From positions 1-28,470 of the IMG/VR virus record IMGVR_UViG_3300001256_000015: a stretch of DNA of 28,470 bases. One strand, written 5' to 3'. Made by a program: the position numbers and the translations under genes. The stretch's first letter is position 1. Each line of letters starts with the position of its first letter. The notes under the pieces are model-generated. The model saw nothing but the letters and a program-made list of their open reading frames with translations. It did no database searches and had not been told where the DNA came from. The stretch comes from a virus. Below, piece after piece: positions 22,529 through 28,470 of this stretch.

Positions 22529-22830
22529 GCTGCAACCTCACACTGCCTATTCCGGCGCTCCCGATTCCGTCTCTGTCGATCCCGACCTTCCCAGCGCTTC
22601 CCATCTTCAGCTTTGACACGGACCTCCCTGGCATCCCGCCCGTGCCCATTCCGGCACTCCCGATCCCGTCTCTGTCAATCCCCCCCTTCCCGTCGCTACC
22701 ATCTTTCTCGTTCGACTTGGGCCTGCCTGGGATCCCGCCGATCCCCATCCCAGCCCTCCCGATCCCGTCGCTCACTACACCCGCCTTCCCGTCGCTGCCA
22801 CTCTTCGACATTCCCTGCCCGTTAGACTGA
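22525..22830 (+). CDS. Pro-rich protein made of 33-residue repeats, coupled to the spike
   Basis: A 101-residue protein whose ATG overlaps the spike stop (ATGA). Apart from a head (MSCNLTL) and a tail (DIPCPLD) it consists of two full and one shortened copy of a 33-residue unit beginning PIPALPIPSL and continuing with FPxLPxFSFD, then LPGIPP. Copies start at residues 8, 41 and 74. About 30% of residues are Pro and most others are Ile, Leu, Phe or Ser; there are almost no charged residues apart from a few Asp. It has no signal peptide and no known catalytic motif. The Pro-every-3 spacing suggests an extended or polyproline-type fibre. Cys appear only near each end (C3, C98). By position it could act with the spike, for example as a tip or sleeve. 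I recall similar Pro-rich spike-adjacent genes in other phages but know no function. Confidence 0.75.
   Translation: MSCNLTLPIPALPIPSLSIPTFPALPIFSFDTDLPGIPPVPIPALPIPSLSIPPFPSLPSFSFDLGLPGIPPIPIPALPIPSLTTPAFPSLPLFDIPCPLD
22546..22827 (+). repeat. three tandem ~99-bp in-frame repeats
   Basis: Copies at 22546-22644, 22645-22743 and 22744-22827 (the last shortened by 5 codons) encode the 33-residue units. DNA similarity between copies is evident in the stretches encoding PIPALPIPSL (CCCATTCCGGCACTCCCGAT against CCCATCCCAGCCCTCCCGAT), with differences mainly at third positions. This means the repeat is old enough to have diverged synonymously and is held at protein level. Confidence 0.85.
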
Positions 22831-22831
22831 C

Positions 22832-23272
22832 ATGCCTGTCACTGGTGCTGCCGTTGGACTCGACCCCATGGGCTTCGCGCCCATCACGGAGGCCACAAAG
22901 CCTGAGCGCATCGAGGGACCCCTCGTGCGTCATGTCTCGCCGGGCACGGGCGACTATGAGCTTACAAGCGGCGGGCGGCGATTCAGGCGCACAACGTCAA
23001 TCCGGCAGCGCGTCTACCTCGCGCTTGCTACTCGACGCGGCGAGTCGCCGACGCTCCAGGGCTTCGGACTCACACTGCCAGGCCGCATCAACGACGGGGC
23101 CATCAAGGGCGAGGTGCGGCGCGCGCTCAACCAGCTGGCCGTAGTCGAGCAGGCCATCAGTATCAGCAGCATTGTGGTGACCGACGACGGAACGCTCGGC
23201 CGCATCAACATCCACATCGTCTACGTGCCCGTCGGGCAGCGCGAGACAGAGTCCGTGACCTTCACGCTATGA
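22832..23272 (+). CDS. baseplate wedge protein (Mu gp46/T4 gp25-like)
   Basis: 146 residues starting one base after the repeat-protein stop. The centre and C-terminal part follow the gp25/gpW lysozyme-like fold family: SIRQRVYLALATRRGESPTL (residues 51-70, the helix after the initial strand where a conserved L-T-GE-P-L pattern is usual), then IKGEVRRALNQLAVVEQAI and a strand pair RINIHIVYVPVG. These wedge proteins join baseplate to sheath initiation. Order (spike, repeat protein, gp46, gp47) matches Mu with one extra gene. The stop overlaps the J gene ATG (ATGA). Confidence 0.85.
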   Translation: MPVTGAAVGLDPMGFAPITEATKPERIEGPLVRHVSPGTGDYELTSGGRRFRRTTSIRQRVYLALATRRGESPTLQGFGLTLPGRINDGAIKGEVRRALNQLAVVEQAISISSIVVTDDGTLGRINIHIVYVPVGQRETESVTFTL

Positions 23273-24783
23273 CCATCCTCAAGGCCGGCCAGACTTACAC
23301 TCCGCGCAACTCTGCGGAGATCGCGCAGGACTTCCGCGATGACATATTGCTGGAAGCGCGCGCGGCAGGCTACGACGACCCGCCCATCGAGCCTGGCACG
23401 GACTGGTGGATCCTGTCGCGCGCCCTCGGCGCTATGGCCATCCTCGTGCACGGCAACGTGAGGGTTAGCGAAGACAACTCCGACGTCTTTAGCGCCTCCG
23501 GCGAGGCTCTGGACAATATCCGCGAGGCCGAGGGGCTGCGCATCGTCCCGCCGGCGCCGTCACGTGGCAGCATAGACTGCGACGTAGTAAACACCGTCGT
23601 GGTGCCCGCTGGACTACAGGGAACGCTTCCGAATGGCAAGCGATTCAAGACTACCGCGACGAAAACGCTTGAGCCGTCCCAGGATATCACCCTACCGGTC
23701 ATCACGATCGACACGGGCAAGGATACTCGCACCCCCGGGGGGACGACGGGCCTGTCACTCGTCTCCCCGCCGGTCAACCTTGGCACCAAGGCTACGGTCA
23801 GCACGGGCGACCCGCTCACGGGCGGCACCGATGGCGAGAGCGACGAGCAGAAGCGCGCGCGCATCCTGAACAAGAGGCAGAACCTGCCAGCTGCCGGCAA
23901 CTGGGCGGCCATTCGTCAAACCGGTCTCGAGGTGTCGAGCGCGGTGCAGGGGATCTTCGTCTACCCCGCGCTCGGCGGGCCGGGATCGCGCAAAGTCGTG
24001 GTCACGCGTGACATCGACACCGTCGTCAACGACTACTCGCGCGTCCCTGCCACCGACCTCGTCAACAAGGTCCGCACCGCGCTGTTCGCCTTCCTTCCGA
24101 GTGAGACAGAGACCGTGGTGCAAGCCGTGGCCGAGGAGACCACCAACGTCACGGTGCAGCTCACCATCCCCGAGTCTGTCGGGGCCGGTGGCAACGGGCA
24201 AGGGTGGGTGGACGACGCCCCGTGGCCGCCGCTCAACAGCGCGGACCAGGTCACCATAACGAGCATCACTGGTGCGAGCATCACGGTAGACGCCACGACC
24301 GCGACGAGCCCCATCGCGGGCAACACCACCGTCGCTTGGTGGAGCACCGTCGATCAGCGATTCTACACGCGTGAGGTCATCTCCGTGTCGGGGTCGTCTG
24401 GCGCATGGGTGCTCGGCCTTGACGCGGCACTGGTCGATAGCAACGGCAGCCCAGCGTCGACCGGCGAGTACATCAGCCCCGCAGCACTCAACATCGAGCA
24501 GTACGGCATCACGTTTCGCGACTTCATGCGAAACCTCGGCCCAGGTGAGAATACCAGCGACAGCAACCGGCTCCCGAGGGCAGCACGCCACCCGTTCACC
24601 GACGACGAGTGGCCCAGCGAGCTCGGGCTACGCGCACTCAAGGCGATGCTCGATGATCACACCGAGATCAGCGATGCCGCCTGGGTCAACCGCAGCAAGT
24701 CGTCCCCAACTGTGCCTGGCAGCGTAAGCACCGCGCCCAACATCCTCACCCTGAACCACTTCGGGATCTACAAGGACACCTGA
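23269..24783 (+). CDS. baseplate wedge protein (Mu gp47/P2 gpJ-like)
   Basis: 504 residues. The N-terminal two thirds follow baseplate J proteins: DWWILSRALGAMAILVHGNV (residues 44-63), LDNIREAEGLRIVPPAPSRG (82-101), VPAGLQGTLPNGKRFKT (109-125), then VNLGTKATVSTGDPLTGGTD and SDEQKRARILNKRQN. The C-terminal part is longer than in Mu gp47 (about 360 residues) because of a roughly 95-residue beta-rich stretch (about 305-400, TITSITGASITVDATTAT and REVISVSGSSGAWVLGL) before the closing helices. J proteins form the wedge ring that triggers sheath contraction. Both ends overlap neighbouring genes, so the reading frame is well supported. Confidence 0.92.
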   Translation: MTILKAGQTYTPRNSAEIAQDFRDDILLEARAAGYDDPPIEPGTDWWILSRALGAMAILVHGNVRVSEDNSDVFSASGEALDNIREAEGLRIVPPAPSRGSIDCDVVNTVVVPAGLQGTLPNGKRFKTTATKTLEPSQDITLPVITIDTGKDTRTPGGTTGLSLVSPPVNLGTKATVSTGDPLTGGTDGESDEQKRARILNKRQNLPAAGNWAAIRQTGLEVSSAVQGIFVYPALGGPGSRKVVVTRDIDTVVNDYSRVPATDLVNKVRTALFAFLPSETETVVQAVAEETTNVTVQLTIPESVGAGGNGQGWVDDAPWPPLNSADQVTITSITGASITVDATTATSPIAGNTTVAWWSTVDQRFYTREVISVSGSSGAWVLGLDAALVDSNGSPASTGEYISPAALNIEQYGITFRDFMRNLGPGENTSDSNRLPRAARHPFTDDEWPSELGLRALKAMLDDHTEISDAAWVNRSKSSPTVPGSVSTAPNILTLNHFGIYKDT

Positions 24784-25310
24784 TGGCCATCACCCCGACA
24801 GGCGCCCCGGTTTGGGTCAAGATCAACGACCACGCCACCTACGGTGGGCGCACCGACAAGCGAAACTTTGCCGGAAAGTCGTCGGTGAATGCACAGACCG
24901 ACCTATCGGCCGAGGAGTGGGTGCGCGCCTGTGCCGATCTTGGAGCGGTGTCGCGCACGGCATCGCTTGCGACCATCACATACACTGCCGACGATACGGG
25001 CAGCGCAGATCCAAGCATCGACAACATCGTCAGCATGGTTGCAGCCCCGACGGCTACGCGCGTTTCCGATGGCGTGACCAGGCTGACGTGGGCTTCGTCC
25101 TACACCGATGAGTATGGCGTGTCCGGGAGCGTGAACATCATCGGTGTCAATGTCACGGTGCATGGCACGTCGGCTGCGGTGGGTACCTTCAACCTTGAGG
25201 ACCCTGACGCCGACGGAAACAACGAGCGCATTCGCATCACCATTTTTGACGCGAGCGGAGTGGTCACCGACGCCACCGTGTCGGTTACCGTCTACACGGG
25301 GCCGGCCTGA
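24783..25310 (+). CDS. baseplate-periphery protein with shared N-terminal module, 175 aa
   Basis: ATG 24783 shares a base with the J stop (TGATG). The first 27 residues contain TGAPVW, eight residues, YGG, two residues, DK, the same spaced pattern as at the start of the gp48-like protein at 25773. Residues 41-175 are paralogous to the next gene's product: W-R-C-D at the start (EEWVRACADL), LATITYT, RLTWASSYTDEYG, then a final beta domain ending in VTVYTGPA. The composition is beta-rich with Thr, Val and Asp. I recognise no family. It lies where Mu-like phages keep gp47-gp48, so it is probably a baseplate or fibre-attachment part. Confidence 0.7.
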   Translation: MAITPTGAPVWVKINDHATYGGRTDKRNFAGKSSVNAQTDLSAEEWVRACADLGAVSRTASLATITYTADDTGSADPSIDNIVSMVAAPTATRVSDGVTRLTWASSYTDEYGVSGSVNIIGVNVTVHGTSAAVGTFNLEDPDADGNNERIRITIFDASGVVTDATVSVTVYTGPA

Positions 25311-25771
25311 TGTTCGGTGGGTTTGCTCCGCTTCCGCTGCGACTGACCGAGGGCGACCCGCGCGACGTGTGGACGCCTGCGCAGCACGCTCGTTTCTGCA
25401 GTGACATGCGCAACGCTGTGTTGACGGCACCACTTGCCCTGCTCCGGTACACTGGCGGCACGAGCCCTGTCGTCGACTCCTACATCGCGCAGGACGGCGT
25501 GGCCAGTGAGCCCAGCATCGTCAACAACGGCGACGGCGACCAGACCATCACCTGGCCAGCAGCCATCACCGATGAGTTCGGCGATGTTGAGGGGTTTCAG
25601 ATCCGGCACGCTCGCGCGACGGTGATGGAAACCAATCCGCCCATATCATTCTCGGCTGCCGGCTGGACGCCCAATGTGACCATCGTGTCGAGCCGAGCCG
25701 TGCGTGTGCGGACCTACGATTTCGCGACTGGTACACCCAAGGCTCGCACTGTCTTCCTGGTGATCTACTGA
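25310..25771 (+). CDS. paralogue of the preceding baseplate-periphery protein, 153 aa
   Basis: ATG 25310 overlaps the upstream stop (TGATG). It aligns to the preceding product along most of its length: HARFCSDMRNAVLTAPLALL against VRACADLGAVSRTASLATIT, then QTITWPAAITDEFGD against TRLTWASSYTDEYGV, and a shared closing strand (VFLVIY against VTVYTG). It lacks the TG-P-W/YGG-DK module and begins instead with FGGFAPLPLRLTEGDP. The pair likely arose by duplication and may form hetero-oligomers on the baseplate. No family is recognised. Confidence 0.7.
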   Translation: MFGGFAPLPLRLTEGDPRDVWTPAQHARFCSDMRNAVLTAPLALLRYTGGTSPVVDSYIAQDGVASEPSIVNNGDGDQTITWPAAITDEFGDVEGFQIRHARATVMETNPPISFSAAGWTPNVTIVSSRAVRVRTYDFATGTPKARTVFLVIY

Positions 25772-25772
25772 C

Positions 25773-26528
25773 ATGGCTGCGGGCGACATCGTTCTCACCG
25801 GCGGGCCAGCGTGGACGCGGAAGCGGAAGATCGGCCACTACGGTGGGGCGCTCGACAAGGCATCTTGCACGACGGAGCAGATCCCGTACGCCCACACATG
25901 GTGGAGGTCGCTCCAGACATTCCGCGGCAGCGCCTACACCAAGGCCAGGGGTGCACTGGTCGACGTCGAAAACGTCGCCATCGCTAGACTGTTCGCTGGC
26001 CTCACCCGCACCGCGGAAAAGCTCCGCTGCAACAGCAACCCGCTGACCGCAGCAGAGCGCATCGGCTACTGGGTGCGCTATCAAGCTGTCCCGCTGCTAC
26101 CAGGTGACACGATGCAAGACGTGCGAGTGCGATGCGCGGCCAAGTACGGCGCCGCGATGGGCCCGACCGAGGGCAACGTCGACCGTGTTTGCGAGCGGCT
26201 GCTGGGCGCCAACTTCGTGCGCACGTGGCGCTTCCGTGGTGCCGACCTAGCGTCCCCGCCCACTCCCACCTATTGGCCTGGCGTCAATCCGGGGCCGAGC
26301 GACCACGACCTTGGCGGCGGAACGTGGTTGTCACCACGATGCAAGTTGACCGTCGAGGTCCGCCAACTGCCGGGGCAGAGCGACAACGAGTGGAAGCAGC
26401 TCGCACGTCGCGCCCTCTTCGACATGCTCGATCGCGCCATCGACTCGCACGCCACCTTCACTGTCGGCACCGGCGTTGGCTTCACACTTGGGGTTTCGCG
26501 ACTCGGCTATGACCTACTAGGACCATAA
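25773..26528 (+). CDS. Mu gp48-like baseplate protein with shared N-terminal module
   Basis: 251 residues from ATG 25773. The start (residues 9-29) has TGGPAW, eight residues, YGG, two residues, DK, as in the protein at 24783. The remainder, with LLPGDTMQDVRVRCAAKYG, TEGNVDRVCERLLGANFV and KQLARRALFDMLDRAIDSH, suits the gp48/DUF2313-like proteins which in Mu-like phages follow the J gene and set the wedge-fibre junction. The match is by order and by the helical TEGN--RVCERLLG pattern; I cannot confirm the family. The stop shares one base with the next ATG. Confidence 0.6.
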   Translation: MAAGDIVLTGGPAWTRKRKIGHYGGALDKASCTTEQIPYAHTWWRSLQTFRGSAYTKARGALVDVENVAIARLFAGLTRTAEKLRCNSNPLTAAERIGYWVRYQAVPLLPGDTMQDVRVRCAAKYGAAMGPTEGNVDRVCERLLGANFVRTWRFRGADLASPPTPTYWPGVNPGPSDHDLGGGTWLSPRCKLTVEVRQLPGQSDNEWKQLARRALFDMLDRAIDSHATFTVGTGVGFTLGVSRLGYDLLGP

Positions 26529-26974
26529 TGGGATACACTGATCCAAAGTCTGGCGGATACAGCGATGGGGAACCATTGCCGGCCGCGCATCTCAATGCGT
26601 TCCGTGACGCGCACGACTCGGCTCTCTACGGCGATACGCAGATGTCCACTGGGCAGTACGTATCATTCTCGTTCGCGTCGTACGCTGGAACGACGCCATT
26701 CTCCGTGACGACGGCCATCGCTAGGCTCAGCGGCGCTATATCCACCTCTGGGCTTGAGGTGGCTTTGCCAACGTCGTCGGTTCCGAACGGGGCAAGGCTG
26801 TCTGTTGCCTGTGTTGGGAACGGATCTGGTGGGTCGAGCTACGACATCCGCTCAGGCGCGACTTCGGTTGTCAGCCTCGATGGCACCGCGGTTGGCGGAG
26901 CCGAACTCTACTGGGACGGGTCCCAGTGGAGATGCTCGACGGTGTCCGGTGGCGCATCTAGCGCCGTTTACTGA
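26528..26974 (+). CDS. tail fibre-region protein, 148 aa
   Basis: ATG 26528 (TAATG overlap). The N-terminus GYSDGEPLPAAHLNAFRDA contains the P-x-A-x-x-LN-x-x-x-D pattern often found at the start of tail fibre and appendage proteins. The rest is a Ser/Gly/Thr-rich beta domain (YVSFSFASYAGTTPF, SGLEVALPTSSVPNG) ending in ELYWDGSQWRC, a typical strand of receptor-binding or fibre domains. The small size suggests a short fibre or a fibre-associated knob. Identity is inferred from position and composition. Confidence 0.6.
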   Translation: MGYTDPKSGGYSDGEPLPAAHLNAFRDAHDSALYGDTQMSTGQYVSFSFASYAGTTPFSVTTAIARLSGAISTSGLEVALPTSSVPNGARLSVACVGNGSGGSSYDIRSGATSVVSLDGTAVGGAELYWDGSQWRCSTVSGGASSAVY

Positions 26975-26977
26975 CCC

Positions 26978-28117
26978 ATGACGATCACCGCAACAACGGT
27001 GCCCACCTACCCAGTGCCAGGGCAGGATGTGAAGACCACGTTCAGCGGCGGGACCACGGGTAACGTCATCCGACTGCGCTGTATCGGCGCACCCAGGACG
27101 TCGAAGCTCGGCGCTGAGTTGGCATCTCTGCGCGAGACGGCCACCGACGAACCGAGCGCTCCGGTGGTCGATGTGCCAGTGGGCACGGTGTGGGGATACA
27201 CCTTCGACCAGCCCGGCACGTACACGTTCAGGGCTCAGGAGTTTACGACGCTCACGGCATCTTACGGCGGTGGGTACGCTGGGTCGACGGACGCGTTTCA
27301 GGAGCGGACGAAGGTCGGCACCGAGGACGACATCATCATTCACGTGAGCCAGCGCATGACGGCACGGCTGACGTCTCGGCTTGGTGACGCGGCCACGTTG
27401 GTGCTCTACGTCAACAACGCGACCATTCGCGCGACCACGCCCAAGACGCACGGGATCGACGTCGGGTTCACGCCGCGAATAGACGAGCCAGCTCGACGTG
27501 GCGCACTAGCCATCGACGGCGGCAACATGCCGACCAAGCTGGCGGCACTCGTCGGTGAAACGGTCGCTAACGCATTCGACGTCGGAGCCCTCGCGCTGGA
27601 GCTCTCCGACGACCTGCCGGCGCACTTCGTTTTGACGACGTCTAGTACCCACGCCAACGCCGACAACGACAACGGCGGCACACTGACGGTGCTACCTACG
27701 GCAGCCGGTGAGTTCGCTGACCCGGTGACGCTGTCGGAGACGGGTCGACGCCTTATTCAAGCGTACAGCAACCACGTCCGAAACCTGGACGACAACGGAG
27801 CTGCGGCTAGCTCGGCATACCACGCCAGCGCCACATACGACGACCTGCCAATAGCGGCCATCCCGGCCGAGGGCGACGCGGTCATGGCACACCTGGCCAT
27901 CGCAGATGTCTACAGGCTCTACACCCTACACATCGCAAACACCACGGCGCACGGGGCTGCTGACGTGACAAATACTATCGCGGCCACAGTGCCTGAATTC
28001 ACCGACGTGTGCCTGGAGTTTCTTCGGCTCGTGCGCGGTGACCCAACGGCCACGGCCGCCGGTGACCAGTCGGGCGCGGTGTCGCTCGAGCGCAACGGAT
28101 TTACGAGGGGCAACTAA
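26978..28117 (+). CDS. putative tail fibre/adhesin protein, 379 aa
   Basis: 379 residues. The first 100 are beta-rich and look like an Ig-type or beta-sandwich domain (VPTYPVPGQDVKTTFSGG, VWGYTFDQPGTYTFRAQEF). A middle segment (about 110-205) has IIIHVSQRMTARLTSRLGD and ALAIDGGNMPTKLAALVGE. The last 175 residues contain helices (GRRLIQAYSNHVRNLDDNG, HLAIADVYRLYTLHIANTT, FTDVCLEFLRLVRGDPT) alternating with loops. I recognise no family. The mixture and location after the baseplate genes point to a virion appendage. Its stop shares one base with the next ATG (TAATG). Confidence 0.6.
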   Translation: MTITATTVPTYPVPGQDVKTTFSGGTTGNVIRLRCIGAPRTSKLGAELASLRETATDEPSAPVVDVPVGTVWGYTFDQPGTYTFRAQEFTTLTASYGGGYAGSTDAFQERTKVGTEDDIIIHVSQRMTARLTSRLGDAATLVLYVNNATIRATTPKTHGIDVGFTPRIDEPARRGALAIDGGNMPTKLAALVGETVANAFDVGALALELSDDLPAHFVLTTSSTHANADNDNGGTLTVLPTAAGEFADPVTLSETGRRLIQAYSNHVRNLDDNGAAASSAYHASATYDDLPIAAIPAEGDAVMAHLAIADVYRLYTLHIANTTAHGAADVTNTIAATVPEFTDVCLEFLRLVRGDPTATAAGDQSGAVSLERNGFTRGN

Positions 28118-28470
28118 TGGCCAGCAGCGCGGAGTTTGAGATTGACGTAGACGGTGGCGGATACGCTGCGAGTCCACAGAACGCATCTGCGGGATCTACC
28201 ATCACGTGTCGACTCATCAGCACGTCTGGAATCCTCCCGAACCAGATCAGTTGGTCGGTCGTGGGGACCAGCGGTGAGACCGCACCGGCGCTGACGACAG
28301 CCGGGGTTCCCGTTGGGCAAACCGTGTCGTTCACGATGCCGTCCACCGAGGATGGGTCGGCCGTCGGCATTCAGTGTGAGGTCAACGGTGGCACCGACAC
28401 CACCGGTCGCGCGGCCGACACCTACAAGGGCGCGGTCTACGTACTCGACCCCAACGCTCGGCGCCCATTC
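28117..28470 (+). CDS. Ig-like fibre protein, partial at the window's right edge
   Basis: ATG 28117 follows the preceding stop by TAATG. The frame is open for 118 codons to the end of the window. The product starts MASSAEFEIDVDGGGY and has an Ig-like layout: a Cys strand (STITCRLISTSG), a Trp strand (NQISWSVVGTSGE), a strand with VSFTMPSTEDG and a second Cys strand (GIQCEVNGG), with the Cys about 50 residues apart. Ig-like domains on phage fibres commonly bind surface glycans. The remainder of the protein lies outside the window, so length and C-terminal domains are unknown. Confidence 0.65.
   Translation, partial: MASSAEFEIDVDGGGYAASPQNASAGSTITCRLISTSGILPNQISWSVVGTSGETAPALTTAGVPVGQTVSFTMPSTEDGSAVGIQCEVNGGTDTTGRAADTYKGAVYVLDPNARRPF

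Noticed and set aside
22546-22827. Regular tandem repeats that could suggest a CRISPR or iteron array
   Set aside because: The units are directly adjacent, in frame and differ mostly at third positions, so they are protein-coding repeats.
23755-24591. A 278-codon open frame on the - strand inside the J-like gene
   Set aside because: It mirrors a certain baseplate gene; its Arg/His-rich translation looks like an antisense shadow.
1-28470. tRNA, integrase, attachment site or lysis genes
   Set aside because: None could be recognised by reading; the right arm and early region lie outside the window. A tRNA scan would be needed to exclude a tRNA gene.

Overview
This 28.5 kb window is one uninterrupted piece of a tailed-phage genome (free virus or prophage). 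All credible genes lie on the + strand. Most junctions are 1-8 nt stop/start overlaps (ATGA, GTGA, TTGA, TGATG), as in a single long late operon. Third codon positions are strongly G/C-rich, so the host is a high-GC bacterium. The Mu-like contractile tail and the gene content are compatible with a Gram-negative host such as a proteobacterium or myxobacterium, but no host gene, integrase, lysis gene or replication gene is present to settle this.

Layout. (1) 1-1811 is a small-gene region: the end of an unknown gene, a protein resembling sigma-70 region 2, two unknown or possibly DNA-binding proteins, a 111-bp gap with two dyads, and a small HEAT-like ORF. (2) 1842-3550 holds a translationally coupled pair, an FkbM-type methyltransferase and a GT-A-like glycosyltransferase, inserted before the packaging genes. 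(3) 3604-11630 is the DNA packaging and head module: small and large terminase, portal, MuF-like minor head protein, a zinc-ribbon protein, a probable head-spike-base protein, two small proteins, scaffold, major capsid and a decoration-like protein. (4) 11634-14542 is the neck: head-tail connector, head closure and tail-completion candidates, a two-TM miniprotein, an HK97 gp10-like protein and a DUF2635-like protein. (5) 14542-19628 is the contractile tail: sheath, tube, tail assembly chaperone and tape measure. (6) 19628-26528 is the Mu-like baseplate: gpN-like protein with a LysM-like end, gpP-like hub, gp45-like spike, a Pro-rich three-repeat protein, gp46/gp25-like wedge, gp47/J-like wedge, two paralogous proteins and a gp48-like protein. 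(7) 26528-28470 starts the fibre or adhesin genes and runs off the window.

Together the genes describe assembly of a myovirus: scaffold-directed capsid formation, terminase/portal packaging, neck completion, and a sheath-and-tube tail on a Mu-like baseplate. Points most worth a second look are the coding-frame switch inside the tail assembly chaperone gene, the Pro-rich 33-residue-repeat protein coupled to the spike, a 21-residue N-terminal module shared by two baseplate-periphery proteins, a two-tier hairpin with a T-run just before the spike gene, the methyltransferase/glycosyltransferase pair, and the sigma-region-2-like miniprotein.
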